Below are positions 17,163-28,290 of a stretch of DNA of 64,000 nt, in pieces (the stretch's first letter is position 1; every line of letters starts with the position of its first letter). The notes beneath the pieces were generated by a model. It did no database searches and was not told the DNA's origin. It saw only the letters and a list, made by a program, of their open reading frames with translations. A program made the translations under genes and the position numbers. Source of the DNA: Ruminococcus sp. (GTDB lineage Bacteria > Bacillota > Clostridia > Oscillospirales > Ruminococcaceae); assembly GCA_017542125.1 (NCBI GenBank), contig JAFXXU010000035.1, positions 1-64,000 of the forward strand, in the 5' to 3' direction.

Positions 17163-17864
17163 ATGGCATTTGTTGAATTCAAGGGCGTTTACAAGCGCTA
17201 TAAAATGGGCGAGGTCATTATCAGCGCCAGCGACGGCGTTGATTTTGAGATCGAAAAGGGAGAATTCGTGGTAATAGTCGGCGCTTCGGGCGCAGGCAAG
17301 ACCACTATCCTCAATATGCTGGGCGGTATGGACACCTGTGACGAGGGCGAGATCATTGTGGACGGTCAGAACATCGCCGCCTACAGCCGCAGGCAGCTCA
17401 TTGCCTACCGCCGCTTCGATATCGGCTTTGTGTTCCAGTTCTACAATCTGGTCAATAATCTGACAGCTAAAGAGAATGTGGAGCTGGCGACCCAGATCTG
17501 CAAGGATGCCTCCGACCCCGCAGAGGTGCTGAGAAGCGTGGGCCTCGCGGACAGGATGGATAACTTCCCCTCACAGCTCTCCGGCGGCGAGCAGCAGAGA
17601 GTCTCCATTGCCAGAGCCCTGGCAAAGAACCCCAAGCTCCTCCTCTGCGATGAGCCTACGGGCGCTCTTGACTACAACACGGGCAAGACCATCCTCAAGC
17701 TGCTCCAGGACACCTGCCGTCAGAGCGGCAAGACCGTCATCGTAATAACTCACAATTCCGCTATCGCTCCGATGGCGGACCGCGTCATCCGCATAAAGAA
17801 CAGCAGGGTGGACAGCGTTGTGCTGAATCCTGCCCCTGCCGATGTTTCGACTATCGAATGGTGA
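17163..17864 (+). CDS. ABC transporter ATP-binding protein, MacB/LolD type
   Basis: 233 residues. Walker [11 protein letters not shown] (about 39-48), Q-loop FQFYNL, signature [15 protein letters not shown], Walker [13 protein letters not shown] and H-loop VITHN. The sequence pattern is that of ATPases partnered with FtsX/MacB-type permeases (lipoprotein or peptide export, or bacitracin-type resistance). No permease gene is adjacent; a K+ channel gene follows at once, so it either works with a permease elsewhere or has lost its partner. CGGAGAAT precedes the ATG. Confidence 0.9.
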   Translation: MAFVEFKGVYKRYKMGEVIISASDGVDFEIEKGEFVVIVGASGAGKTTILNMLGGMDTCDEGEIIVDGQNIAAYSRRQLIAYRRFDIGFVFQFYNLVNNLTAKENVELATQICKDASDPAEVLRSVGLADRMDNFPSQLSGGEQQRVSIARALAKNPKLLLCDEPTGALDYNTGKTILKLLQDTCRQSGKTVIVITHNSAIAPMADRVIRIKNSRVDSVVLNPAPADVSTIEW

Positions 17865-17872
17865 GCAAGACT

Positions 17873-18850
17873 ATGGACGAGAAAAAGACCTTCAAACGCA
17901 GGGTGTTCGATATCATACAGATCGGCTATAAGGGCGACCTCCCCAGCTGTATCTTCGATATCTTCATCTCGGTGGTGATAATCCTCAATATCCTTGCCAT
18001 GACGCTGGAGACCTTCGAGAGCCTGTCGCCTGCCGCTCCGGTCTTTGAGGCGATCGAGCTGTTCACCGTGGCGGTGTTCTGTGTCGAGTATATCCTCAGA
18101 CTGTGGACAGCTGACATGCTCTATCCCCAGTACGGCAAGATCACGTCGCGGCTGCGTTTCCTCATATCCTACGACGGCATTATCGACCTGTTGACGATCC
18201 TGCCCTTCTATTTCCTTTCGGGCTTCATCGTGTTCAGGATGCTGCGGGTGGTCAGGATATTCAGGCTCTTCAAGATCAACACCCAGTACGACTCCTTCAA
18301 TGTCATAACCGCGGTGCTGAAAGAGCGCCGCAAGCAGATAATCTCATCGGTGTTCATCATCCTGATACTGATGCTTGCCTCCTCGATCGGGATGTACTCT
18401 GCGGAGCACAACGCCCAGCCGGGAGTGTTCGAGAATGCATTCTCGGGAATGTGGTGGAGCATCTCCACGCTGATGACAGTAGGGTACGGCGACATCTACC
18501 CTGTAACGGTGATGGGAAAGCTGATGGCGATATTCACGGCTATCCTGGGAGTGGGAGTAGTGGCTATCCCCACAGGTATCATCAGCGCGGGATTTGTTGA
18601 GCAGTACCGTAAGGACGAGTTCTCGGACGTTCACTACCCGGATGTTTCGCATATCGGAGAGCTGGTGGCTGACGAAGCCAGCGGGTTCATCGGCAAGACT
18701 GTCGGGGAGCTTACGGATACCCACAGCTTCCGTGTGCTGGTGCTGCTGCGGGGAGAGCTGACGGTCATAGCAATGGAGAATACTCACATCTGTGAGGGAG
18801 ACATATTGGTAGTGGAGACGGAGAGAATAAAAAAGAAGAAAAAGAAATAA
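17873..18850 (+). CDS. Voltage-gated potassium channel
   Basis: 325 residues from the ATG at 17873, chosen because GGTGAG lies 7 nt upstream; an alternative ATG at 17858 overlaps the ABC gene by 7 bp. Six membrane helices: S1 about 27-47, S4 with regular arginines (FRMLRVVRIFRLFKI, about 122-136), and S5-pore-S6 with the selectivity filter TVGYGD. A cytoplasmic C-terminal domain (about 250-320) resembles TrkA-C (GKTVGELTDTHSFRVLVLLR), which can bind a regulatory ligand. The C-terminus ends in a lysine run. It should conduct K+ in response to membrane potential. Confidence 0.9.
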   Translation: MDEKKTFKRRVFDIIQIGYKGDLPSCIFDIFISVVIILNILAMTLETFESLSPAAPVFEAIELFTVAVFCVEYILRLWTADMLYPQYGKITSRLRFLISYDGIIDLLTILPFYFLSGFIVFRMLRVVRIFRLFKINTQYDSFNVITAVLKERRKQIISSVFIILILMLASSIGMYSAEHNAQPGVFENAFSGMWWSISTLMTVGYGDIYPVTVMGKLMAIFTAILGVGVVAIPTGIISAGFVEQYRKDEFSDVHYPDVSHIGELVADEASGFIGKTVGELTDTHSFRVLVLLRGELTVIAMENTHICEGDILVVETERIKKKKKK

Positions 18851-19059
18851 CGACGCGAAACCAATAATCCAAATGCGGAGCATAGACCGCGGGTCAAACT
18901 TTATTCCTCAGTTTCGCTCGGAATAAAGCGGGGTGCGGTCAGCCCCTTTGCAGGGTTCCTAAGCAGGGCTCGGGACAGAGTCCCGTTCGGAGCACAGCTC
19001 CGACCCTAACCTCTGTATCACCAAACCCGCAATAACACAATAAGCCAAAAATACAAATC
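18851..19059. other. Intergenic region with serial hairpins
   Basis: No gene seen. It holds three short perfect inverted repeats in a row: 18899-18907 with 18920-18928 (CTTTATTCC arm), 18971-18976 with 18980-18985 (CGGGAC, loop AGA) and 18988-18993 with 18997-19002 (CGGAGC, loop ACA). It lies between convergent genes and is probably untranslated or a degenerate dispersed repeat. Confidence 0.5.
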
Positions 19060-19095
19060 GGCGCTGCATCCCAAGCACAAAAGGGATGCAGCGCC
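19060..19095. terminator. Bidirectional terminator between K+ channel and P-type ATPase
   Basis: Perfect 13-bp stem (19060-19072 with 19083-19095), 10-nt loop. AT-rich on both sides but without a long T run. A further 120 bp to the ATPase stop at 19217 show nothing recognisable. Confidence 0.7.
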
Positions 19096-19216
19096 TTATT
19101 ATCTATATAGTTCTATCAAGGAAACGCCTTATGCAGCACTGCTCAACTCCCTACCCTCCCCGCACACACAGGAAGAGCGGGCAAGCGATTTCCGTACCTT
19201 AACGAACAAAGCAAAG

Positions 19217-21625
19217 TTACGACTCCTTCGCCTCTTCCGGCGTCTTTATCAGGTTTATCCTGAACAGCATCTTCTCCGCGTGAGTGATAACGAAAATAGT
19301 AAACCTGATGAACGTGTCCGCCATAATGCCGAAGTTGATGCAGAGCAGCAAGCACTTTGTCGAAAGGGAGGTGGTGCCGAATACCCAGCCCAATAGCCTG
19401 AATGCGAATATCAAGCCTGCCGTGCAGAGCAGGATGATCGCCCGCTTGTAGTTGGTCAAAGGCTTTGATATCAGCCTCAGTACCATTATCCCGACTACCG
19501 AGAGCAGTATGGTCGAGGCCGTCTGTATCTCGCCCTGGGTCACTTCAAAGATCTGACCGAATACTACCATCGCCACAACTACGAATACATCCGTAAGCGC
19601 GCCGGGGACAGCCTTCATTATGACGTTCTTCATAAAGTGCCCGCGGATAAGGAAATGGTCGGGTACCTGCGAGAGCAGGAATGCCGGTATGCCTATGGTG
19701 AAAAGGCTGATGAGTGTGATCTGTGAGGGAGTAAGCGGGTAAACCACGCCGAAGGCGATGGCAAGTACCGAAAGGATCACCGAGAAGATGTTCTTTACCA
19801 GGAACAGGCTTCCCGAGCGCTCCATGTTGTTTACTACCTGCCTGCCCTCCATTACTACGTCGGTCATGTGGGAGAAATCGGAGTCCAGCAGGACGAGCTG
19901 TGCAGCCTGAACAGCCGCGTCGCTTCCCGATGCCATAGCTATGGAGCAGTCAGCATCCTTGAGGGCAAGGATGTCGTTTACACCGTCGCCGGTCATGGCA
20001 ACGGTCTTGTCCTGCGCCTGCAAAGCCTTGACGAACTTCCGCTTCTGATCGGGCGTTACACGTCCGAATACGGTGTAGTTCTTCATCGCCTCGCTGATGG
20101 ATTCCTCTGTGGTAAGGGTCGAGGCGTCAACATATCTGCCGGCGTTGGCGATGCCTGCCTGCTTTGCTACCTCGGAAACGGTTATCGGGTTGTCGCCGGA
20201 GATGACCTTGACCTCAACGCCCTGCTCTGCAAAGAAATTGAAGGTGGCGGGAGCGGTCTCTCTTACGGGGTTGGAGATCATCACAAGAGCCTCGGGTTTG
20301 CACTCTGCGGTGAGAGCCTTGCCGTCGGGCTTGCCCTTGTACTGTGCAAATGCCAGCACACGGTAGCCGCGCCTGCTGCTGAGCTCTATCTCCTCACGGT
20401 AGTCCTCGTAGAGATCCCGGAGGATCCACTCGGGAGCTCCGAGGACGTAGGCCTCATTCTCAAAGGTCACGCTGGAATACTTGAACTCGGATGAGAAATC
20501 GGTGTGACCTACTATCTTGCGGTCGGTGGGGGTGGTGAAATACTGCTTCAGAGCCGCCATGGTGATATTGTCGGCGGACTGCTCGGCTGCGAAATCTGAG
20601 AGCAGATCGGTGAGCTGCTCCGCGGTCTTGTCGCCGATGGAGGAAAGCCCCGTTACCTTCATGGTGTTTTCGGTGATCGTTCCGGTCTTGTCCACGCAGA
20701 GGACGTCAACTCTGGCGAGGGTCTCGATACATTTCATGTTATGGACGAGGACCTTCTGCCTTGCGAGCCTCATGGCGCTGATAGCCAGGGTAACGCTCGC
20801 CAGCAGGAAAAGTCCCTCGGGGATCATACCGATCACGGAAGCCACCATAGAACGGATGCTCTGCTCAAAGGGCAGGTCGTTCACCAGGTAGGACTGTCTG
20901 AACTGGAGTGCGCCCAGGGGGATGATAATGAAGCCTGCCAGCTTTACTATCTTGTTCAGCGAGCGGATCATCTCCGACTGCTCGCCGGTCTTGACCTTCT
21001 TGGCCTGCAGCGTCAGCTGGGAGATATAGGACTCGGCGCCCACCTTGGTGAGCCTTGCCTTGCAGGAGCCGGAGACTATGTAGCTTCCGCTCATGAGCTC
21101 AGAGCCGTTGACCTTGACGATCTCGTCTGCCTCACCGGTCAGCAGAGCCTCGTTGGCAGAGACCTTGCCCTCGATAACGATGGCATCGGCGGGGATCTGA
21201 TCTCCGGCGCGGAAAATGACTATGTCGTCAATGACCAGCTTTTCCGATGGGATATGCTGCTCCGCCCCTCCCCGTATGACCTTGGCGGTGGGGGAGTTGA
21301 GCATCGTCATCTTATCCAGCAGGGATTTGGAACGCAGCTCCTGGACGATACCGATAAGGGTATTTACTACGATAACAGGCAGGAAGGTCAGATCCCGGTA
21401 GGAGCCTGCTATTATCAGCAGCACGGATATTATCGCAAAGATGAAGTTGAAGTAGGTGAACAGGTTGCTGAATATTATCTGCATCACAGATTTGGAGGGC
21501 GGCTTGACGGGCGTATTGGCCAGCCCTGCGCTGATACGCTCCCGCACTTGCTCCTCGGTGAGCCCCATATCGGGCGGAGCCTCGACTCGGACAACGCTCA
21601 GGGCGTTGGCGGATCTTTTACTCAT
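19217..21625 (-). CDS. Cation-transporting P-type ATPase (CtpE-like)
   Basis: 802 residues from the ATG at 21625 (GGGAG 8 nt upstream); upstream in-frame starts are poorer. N-terminal GLTEEQVRERISAGLAN, about 10 membrane helices, actuator domain with LLTGEADEIVK (TGE loop), membrane motif MIPEGLFLL, phosphorylation site VDVLCVDKTGTITENT and hinge TGDGVNDILALKDADCSIAM. Overall pattern matches the CtpE group of P2-like pumps, linked to Ca2+ uptake in Mycobacterium; the ion here is not provable from sequence. Single gene with its own promoter. Confidence 0.88.
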   Translation of the reverse strand: MSKRSANALSVVRVEAPPDMGLTEEQVRERISAGLANTPVKPPSKSVMQIIFSNLFTYFNFIFAIISVLLIIAGSYRDLTFLPVIVVNTLIGIVQELRSKSLLDKMTMLNSPTAKVIRGGAEQHIPSEKLVIDDIVIFRAGDQIPADAIVIEGKVSANEALLTGEADEIVKVNGSELMSGSYIVSGSCKARLTKVGAESYISQLTLQAKKVKTGEQSEMIRSLNKIVKLAGFIIIPLGALQFRQSYLVNDLPFEQSIRSMVASVIGMIPEGLFLLASVTLAISAMRLARQKVLVHNMKCIETLARVDVLCVDKTGTITENTMKVTGLSSIGDKTAEQLTDLLSDFAAEQSADNITMAALKQYFTTPTDRKIVGHTDFSSEFKYSSVTFENEAYVLGAPEWILRDLYEDYREEIELSSRRGYRVLAFAQYKGKPDGKALTAECKPEALVMISNPVRETAPATFNFFAEQGVEVKVISGDNPITVSEVAKQAGIANAGRYVDASTLTTEESISEAMKNYTVFGRVTPDQKRKFVKALQAQDKTVAMTGDGVNDILALKDADCSIAMASGSDAAVQAAQLVLLDSDFSHMTDVVMEGRQVVNNMERSGSLFLVKNIFSVILSVLAIAFGVVYPLTPSQITLISLFTIGIPAFLLSQVPDHFLIRGHFMKNVIMKAVPGALTDVFVVVAMVVFGQIFEVTQGEIQTASTILLSVVGIMVLRLISKPLTNYKRAIILLCTAGLIFAFRLLGWVFGTTSLSTKCLLLCINFGIMADTFIRFTIFVITHAEKMLFRINLIKTPEEAKES

Positions 21626-21706
21626 ATGCATCTCTCCCTTTAGCTGTAAACACATCAGAATTTGAGGAATAAACAGTTATTCCGCCGCACGGCGGCATAC
21701 ACAACT

Positions 21707-21735
21707 ATTATAGCACCTTATCCCCGCCCTGTCAA
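21707..21735 (-). promoter_or_regulatory. Promoter of the P-type ATPase gene
   Basis: Minus strand: TTGACA (21730-21735), 17 bp, TATAAT (21707-21712). The leader contains a CCGCC/GGCGG hairpin near 21681-21695. Confidence 0.8.
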
Positions 21736-22071
21736 GGCGGCAGGTGCGGCAGGGGCGTGCCCCTGCACCCAACTCCGCCTTTAGCGGGCTTGGAACGGTT
21801 CCCGGCTCGGTGTGACGGCGGGCTGTGGCTTTTTGTTGAGCTTTGGCTGGTATATTCGTTCAGAGGGTTTGGTTTGAGCTTGTTATATTTGGAGGGAGTA
21901 TTTGAAGGCGTGAGCGGTCTGTGGCGTAGTGTGACGGCAAGGCTTTTTGGCTCACCGACAGGCTGCCGGGGGTGCTTGACGGGGTTATTTGTTATTTTGC
22001 CCATTTATCGGGGGCGGGCAGGGCTTAATCTGTTCAAACTAATGATTTTTTGCAAGACAGGCAAAAACAAC
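21736..22071. other. Intergenic region with GC-rich hairpin, no convincing gene
   Basis: It contains a tight hairpin (21749-21756 with 21759-21766, GCAGGGGC/GCCCCTGC). A 108-codon open frame (21757-22083) has biased composition and no ribosome-binding site, so it is not called. The rest shows no recognised element. Confidence 0.5.
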
Positions 22072-22100
22072 TTGCAAAAATGAGCTTTTGGGTATATAAT
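22072..22100 (+). promoter_or_regulatory. Promoter of the aminotransferase gene
   Basis: TTGCAA (22072-22077), 17 bp, TATAAT (22095-22100), about 100 nt before the start; the leader has no recognised riboswitch. Confidence 0.75.
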
Positions 22101-22200
22101 GAGTAAGGCTCGGCCAAAGGCGGTCGGAGAGTATCTCAGCGGGGAAACACCGCAGCACCGCCGCAAGCGCCGATACGATGATTATTCGGAGGGATAGGTA

Positions 22201-23484
<1,284 letters not shown>

Positions 23485-23501
23485 TCTCAGATATAGCAAG
23501 A

Positions 23502-23537
23502 GCTCCCGCTCACGGTAATGTGAGCGGGAGCTTTTTT
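23502..23537 (+). terminator. Terminator after the aminotransferase gene
   Basis: 12-bp perfect GC-rich stem (23502-23513 with 23520-23531), 6-nt loop, six T residues. Confidence 0.92.
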
Positions 23538-23544
23538 CATTCCC

Positions 23545-25344
23545 TCAGTCAAAGAGGCTGTCCATTTCCTTGATAAGCTCGCCGAAGAGCTTTAAAGCAT
23601 CGGATACAGGCTTCTCGGTGGCCATATCCACACCTGCGCCGCGGAGCAGCGAGATGGGATCCTTTGAGCAGCCGCCCGAAAGGAAGCCGAGGTAGTCCTT
23701 AACCGCAGCCCCGCCCTCGGTGAGTATCCTCTGGGAGAGGGCTATCGCTGCCGAATAGCCGGTAGCATACTGGTAAACGTAGTAGTCGTAGTAGAAGTGG
23801 GGGATCCTCGCCCATTCAAGGTCGATCTCGTCGTCGATAACGATGCCGTCACCGAAATAGAGCTTGTTCAGGTCACGGTAGAGGGAGTTGAGCCCCTCGG
23901 CGGTGAGGCTCTCGCCCTCGGCGCAGATCTCGTTGATCTTAAGCTCGAACTCTGCGAACATGGTCTGGCGGTAGAGGGTGGTACGGAACTGCTCCAGGAA
24001 ATAATTGATAAGATACGCCTTTTCCCGCTTGTCAGAGGTGTTTTTCAGCAGATACTGCATCAGCAGCGCCTCGTTGCAGGTAGAGGCTACCTCCGCCACG
24101 AAGATGACATAATCCGAATAAACCACCGGCTGGTTCTTGTTTGAGAGGTAGGAGTGTATGGCGTGACCCATCTCGTGAGCCAGGGTGAACATACAGTTCA
24201 GGGTGTCCTTGTGGTTCAGCAGGACAAAGGGGTGTACCCTTGCCCCCGCCGAGTAGGCTCCGCTGGTCTTGCCCTCGTTCTCGTAGACGTCTATCCAGCG
24301 CTCGCTGAAGCCCTTGCGTATCAGCGAGAGATATTCCTCGCCCATGGGTGCCAGCGCCTTGAGAACGGTCTCCTTAGCCTCCTCAAAGGTTATCTTCATA
24401 TCCAGGTCGGAGACTATGGGGGTGTAGAGGTCGTACATATGCAGCTCGTCAACGCCCATCAGCTTCTTGCGCAGGGCAACGTAGTCATACATATACCCCA
24501 TATTCTCGTGGACTGACTTGATAAGGTTGTGATATACCTCCACAGGCACCTCGTTCGCCGTAAGCGCAGCCTCCAGCGAGGAGCCGTACTTCCTGGCCTT
24601 GGCATAGAACTGCACCGCCTTGATCTGAGCGTTTAGGGTAGAGGCGCAGGTGTTCTTGAAGCTGTCGTAGGTGTGATACATGGACTCGAAAGCGGATTTT
24701 CTCAGCACTCTGTCGCTGCTCTGCACCAGGGGGATATAGGAGCCGTGAGTTACCTGATGAGCCTTGCCCTCCTTATCCGCAGCATCGGGGAATTTCAGAT
24801 CGGCATCCGAGAACATGGAAAAGATGTTTTCGGGGGACTGCCCCATCTCGCCTGCAAGAGCCAGGATCTTTTCCTCCGCCTCCGAGAGGATGTGATCCTT
24901 CTTGAGGCGCAGCCTGTCGATGGCGCGCTTGTAGAGGCGCAGCTCCCCGCATTCCTCATAGAAGCGGTCAAGGGTCTCCTGCGGGATAGCGATAATCTCC
25001 GGGGTCTCGAAGCTGCCCGCTGCGTTGACACCCACATATGCGTTCATCAGCTGACCCACCATTCCCTGATAGAGGGAGTTGGCGGTGTCCTCATCCGAGC
25101 GGCGCTGGGCGTAGTTCCCCAGGCTGTCGCAGAGGACGGAGATCTCGTCGGAGAATTTCAGAAATCCAAGGAGCACATCTGCGCTTTCAGCCAGCCTGCC
25201 CTTATATGAGAGCAGCTTATCCGGGACGGCGATCAGCTTATCGAGATCGGCCTTCCAGGCATCGTCTGCGGGGTAGATATCCTCGATAGCCCACTTGAAC
25301 TGCTCGGGCACTTCGGATCTCTTGGGTATTCTTTCTTCACTCAT
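23545..25344 (-). CDS. pepF: Oligoendopeptidase F
   Basis: 599 residues, M3 metallopeptidase. Zinc site LAHEMGHAIHSYLSNKNQ supplies HExxH, with the third ligand Glu in VAEVASTCNEALL. N-terminal RSEVPEQFKWAIEDIYPADD is typical of PepF. It is a cytoplasmic enzyme that trims oligopeptides. ATG behind AAAGGAA; own promoter; convergent with the aminotransferase gene. Confidence 0.94.
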   Translation of the reverse strand: MSEERIPKRSEVPEQFKWAIEDIYPADDAWKADLDKLIAVPDKLLSYKGRLAESADVLLGFLKFSDEISVLCDSLGNYAQRRSDEDTANSLYQGMVGQLMNAYVGVNAAGSFETPEIIAIPQETLDRFYEECGELRLYKRAIDRLRLKKDHILSEAEEKILALAGEMGQSPENIFSMFSDADLKFPDAADKEGKAHQVTHGSYIPLVQSSDRVLRKSAFESMYHTYDSFKNTCASTLNAQIKAVQFYAKARKYGSSLEAALTANEVPVEVYHNLIKSVHENMGYMYDYVALRKKLMGVDELHMYDLYTPIVSDLDMKITFEEAKETVLKALAPMGEEYLSLIRKGFSERWIDVYENEGKTSGAYSAGARVHPFVLLNHKDTLNCMFTLAHEMGHAIHSYLSNKNQPVVYSDYVIFVAEVASTCNEALLMQYLLKNTSDKREKAYLINYFLEQFRTTLYRQTMFAEFELKINEICAEGESLTAEGLNSLYRDLNKLYFGDGIVIDDEIDLEWARIPHFYYDYYVYQYATGYSAAIALSQRILTEGGAAVKDYLGFLSGGCSKDPISLLRGAGVDMATEKPVSDALKLFGELIKEMDSLFD

Positions 25345-25384
25345 AGTGTTTCATTCCTTTCGCTTGGGATAGTGATACATTAGT

Positions 25385-25413
25385 ATTATACCACATAACG
25401 GGTGCTATTTCAA
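25385..25413 (-). promoter_or_regulatory. Promoter of pepF
   Basis: Minus strand: TTGAAA (25408-25413), 17 bp, TATAAT (25385-25390). Confidence 0.78.
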
Positions 25414-25483
25414 CAGGGCGGGGAAATATTTTCGGTATATGCTCTCCGACCCTTTGTATATGAGCTCTGGGGGTTTTTCTTCC

Positions 25484-25512
25484 TTGACACTTATCCCCCC
25501 ATATGCTATAAT
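25484..25512 (+). promoter_or_regulatory. Promoter of the hpt-apt-glpK genes
   Basis: Full-consensus TTGACA (25484-25489), 17 bp, TATAAT (25507-25512), about 65 nt before hpt. Confidence 0.85.
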
Positions 25513-25579
25513 AATACCGTAGATCATCGAAAAATGTCGTGCGGCGGCAGCCCGCTTATGTGAAAAGAGGGATCGTTTT

Positions 25580-26131
25580 ATGCTCATAACCGATAAGCAG
25601 CAGTTTGAAAAAGGTATCAAGCGCGTCCTGATCTCCGAGGAGGAACTCAACGAAGCGCTGGATAAGTGCGCAAAGTGGATAGATAAGGAGTATGAGGGCA
25701 AGCCCCTCCTGCTGGTGAGCGTGCTGAAAGGCGCATTCATATTCTTAGCGGATATCACCAAGCGGGTGACTATCCCCTGCGAGGTGGGCTTTATGGCTGC
25801 CAAGAGCTACTTCGAGGGTACTTCCTCCACCGGCAATGTGGAGATCACCTATGACCTGGCAAAGGATATAAGCCAGTACCACGTTCTTATCATCGAGGAT
25901 ATCATCGACACCGGCAGGACGCTCAAGACCATCCTTGCGGAGCTGAGCCGCAGAAAGGCTCTCTCCCTGAAAGTCGTGACCCTTCTCGATAAGCCCGACC
26001 GCAGAGTAGTCGAGCTGGATGCCGACTATTCTCTCTTCACCATCCCCGACCACTTCGTCATCGGCTACGGCCTGGATTACGGCGAATACTACCGCAATCT
26101 GCCCTATATCGCCGAGTACGGAGAGGACTAA
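25580..26131 (+). CDS. hpt: Hypoxanthine phosphoribosyltransferase
   Basis: 183 residues. PRPP-binding motif VLIIEDIIDTGRTLKTI, flexible loop region KSYFEGTSSTGNVEI, and LLVSVLKGAFIFLADI are hallmarks of bacterial HPRT. It converts hypoxanthine (and guanine) plus PRPP to IMP/GMP for purine salvage. First gene of a short purine-salvage operon followed 33 bp later by a second phosphoribosyltransferase. Confidence 0.94.
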   Translation: MLITDKQQFEKGIKRVLISEEELNEALDKCAKWIDKEYEGKPLLLVSVLKGAFIFLADITKRVTIPCEVGFMAAKSYFEGTSSTGNVEITYDLAKDISQYHVLIIEDIIDTGRTLKTILAELSRRKALSLKVVTLLDKPDRRVVELDADYSLFTIPDHFVIGYGLDYGEYYRNLPYIAEYGED

Positions 26132-26164
26132 TGCGACCCAAATATCTTTACAGGAGTGATAAAA

Positions 26165-26713
26165 ATGTCCAACACCTATACCCTTAATGTCGCGGGTCTT
26201 ACCAGAGAGCTCCCCCTCTGCAAGGCTTCCGATGACTTGAACATCGCCGCTTTCGTTATGTTCTCCGATGTGGAGCTGACAGTTGCCGCTGCTGCGGAGC
26301 TGCTCAAAAAATGCCCCGACTTCGACGTCGCCGTGACAGCCGAGTCAAAGGGCATACCCCTGGCCTACGAAATGGCAAGGCAGTCCGGCAAGACCTATAT
26401 CGCCGGCAGAAAGTCCGTAAAGCTCTATATGACCGACCCCATCGAGGTCAGCGTCAAGTCCATAACCACCGCCAACGTCCAGAAGCTCTACCTCTCCCAG
26501 GAGGATGTGGCCTCGATGAAGGGCAAGAGAGTCCTCATCGTGGATGACGTTATCAGCACCGGCGAGTCGCTGATCGCTCTGGAAAAGCTCACCGAGGCCG
26601 CGGGCGGCATCATCGTGGGCAAGGCAGCAGTTCTCGCCGAGGGCTGCGCAGCCGACAGAACGGATATAATCTTCCTGGAGAAGCTCCCCCTGTTCCCCGT
26701 AGAAAAGAACTGA
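26165..26713 (+). CDS. Phosphoribosyltransferase, adenine-type
   Basis: 182 residues from the ATG at 26165 (AGGAG upstream). The PRPP loop is [20 protein letters not shown], and [20 protein letters not shown] and [12 protein letters not shown] are like the Apt/Xpt group. It differs from canonical Apt in having an extended N-terminal beta region. Likely purine salvage, with adenine as the best guess; a regulatory PurR/XPRT-like role cannot be excluded. Lies between hpt and glpK. Confidence 0.78.
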   Translation: MSNTYTLNVAGLTRELPLCKASDDLNIAAFVMFSDVELTVAAAAELLKKCPDFDVAVTAESKGIPLAYEMARQSGKTYIAGRKSVKLYMTDPIEVSVKSITTANVQKLYLSQEDVASMKGKRVLIVDDVISTGESLIALEKLTEAAGGIIVGKAAVLAEGCAADRTDIIFLEKLPLFPVEKN

Positions 26714-26738
26714 CGACCCGAAAGGAGTGCGGGCAGCT

Positions 26739-28220
26739 ATGAAAAAGTATATACTCGCTCTTGATCAGGGTACTACCTCTTCAAGAGCCGTGCTGTTTGA
26801 AAAAAGCGGAAAGGCAGCAGGTGTCTGCCAGATCGAGTACACCCAGATCTACCCCGGCAACGGCTGGGTGGAGCACGATGCCGAGGAGATCTATTCCTCG
26901 CAGCTGGCAGCGGCTAAGGGCGTTCTGGAAGAATGCGGAGCCTCTGCCGAGGACATCGCCGCCATAGGCATCACCAATCAGCGCGAGACCACGATAATGT
27001 GGGATAAGAACACCGGAAAGCCCGTCTGCAACGCCATAGTATGGCAGTGCCGCAGAACGGCTGATATCTGCGAGACCTACAAGCAGCAGGGTCTGGATAA
27101 GTTCTTCCGCGACAAGACGGGTCTGCTCATAGACCCCTATTTCTCCGCCACCAAGATCCGCTGGATACTCCAGAACGTGGAGGGGGTCAGGGAGCGTTCC
27201 GAGCGGGGAGAGATCCTCTTCGGAACGGTGGACAGCTGGCTCATCTGGAAGCTCACCGGCGGCAAGGTCCATGCCACTGATATGACCAATGCCTCCCGCA
27301 CGATGCTCTATAACATCCACACCCTTGAATGGGATAAGGAGATACTGGGTCTGCTGGGCATCCCCGAGAGCATACTGCCGAAGGTCGTGCCCTCCAGCGG
27401 TGAGATAGGCGTCTGTGAGTCCTCTGTCTTCGGCACTGAGATACCCATAACCGGCTGCGCGGGCGACCAGCAGGCGGCCCTCTTCGGGCAGAAATGTATG
27501 AACGAGGGTGACGTCAAGAACACCTACGGCACAGGCGGCTTCCTGCTGATGAATACGGGCAGCAAGCCTGCGGCATCCTCCCACGGCCTGCTGACCACTA
27601 TCGGCTGGTGCATAGGCGACAAGGTCACATATGCGCTGGAGGGCTCGGTGTTCATAGCGGGAGCGGTAGTCAAGTGGCTCCGCGACGAGCTGGGCTTTAT
27701 CAGCTCCGCCTCCGAGAGCGGAAAGCTGGCTCTTTCGGTGGAGAGCACCGGGGGAGTGTATATCGTCCCCGCATTTACAGGCCTGGGCGCCCCCTATTGG
27801 CAGCCGGAGGCCAGAGGCGTTATCACCGGCCTGACAAGAGGCTCGGGGAGGGCTCATATAGTCCGGGCGGCGCTGGAGGCTATCGCCTACCAGACGGCTG
27901 ATGTGCTGGCGGCAATGGAAGAGGATGTAGGCAGGCTGGGCACCATCCGCGTGGACGGCGGCGCCTCGGCTAACGACTTTCTTATGCAGTTCCAGTCGGA
28001 TATCCTGGGCAGAGAGATCATCCGTCCGGAGAATGTGGAATCCACCGCCATAGGTGCGGCATTCCTTGCAGGGCTTGCCTGCGGCTTCTGGTCGGGTATG
28101 GACGAGATCGTCTCCCTGGGCGGCAGCTTTGAGAAATTCACTCCCGTAATGAGCGCGAAGCAGCGCAAAGAAAAGCTGGCGGGCTGGAAAAAGGCAGTAG
28201 CCTGCGCGATGCAGGGTTAA
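26739..28220 (+). CDS. glpK: Glycerol kinase
   Basis: 493 residues from the ATG at 26739 (AAAGGAG upstream). FGGY-family kinase: [66 protein letters not shown], and [12 protein letters not shown]. It phosphorylates glycerol to sn-glycerol 3-phosphate. No glpF or glpD is adjacent. The gene follows purine-salvage genes in the same direction with 25 bp between, so it may share their transcript; a strong terminator follows. Confidence 0.95.
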   Translation: MKKYILALDQGTTSSRAVLFEKSGKAAGVCQIEYTQIYPGNGWVEHDAEEIYSSQLAAAKGVLEECGASAEDIAAIGITNQRETTIMWDKNTGKPVCNAIVWQCRRTADICETYKQQGLDKFFRDKTGLLIDPYFSATKIRWILQNVEGVRERSERGEILFGTVDSWLIWKLTGGKVHATDMTNASRTMLYNIHTLEWDKEILGLLGIPESILPKVVPSSGEIGVCESSVFGTEIPITGCAGDQQAALFGQKCMNEGDVKNTYGTGGFLLMNTGSKPAASSHGLLTTIGWCIGDKVTYALEGSVFIAGAVVKWLRDELGFISSASESGKLALSVESTGGVYIVPAFTGLGAPYWQPEARGVITGLTRGSGRAHIVRAALEAIAYQTADVLAAMEEDVGRLGTIRVDGGASANDFLMQFQSDILGREIIRPENVESTAIGAAFLAGLACGFWSGMDEIVSLGGSFEKFTPVMSAKQRKEKLAGWKKAVACAMQG

Positions 28221-28238
28221 CAGATCCGCAGAGGATAA

Positions 28239-28278
28239 AAAAGGCGCTTTCACCGAACTGACGGTGAAAGCGCCTTTT
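28239..28278. terminator. Bidirectional terminator between glpK and the SSS symporter
   Basis: Perfect 17-bp stem (28239-28255 with 28262-28278) with a 6-nt loop, ending in T4 on the plus strand and T4-T6 on the minus strand. Confidence 0.92.
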
Positions 28279-28290
28279 GGTTTACTGTTA

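Noticed and set aside
21757-22083. A 108-codon open frame between the P-type ATPase and aminotransferase genes
   Set aside because: It lacks a ribosome-binding site, has biased composition (Pro, Gly, Leu, Trp rich) and matches nothing; it overlaps a hairpin and the aminotransferase promoter.
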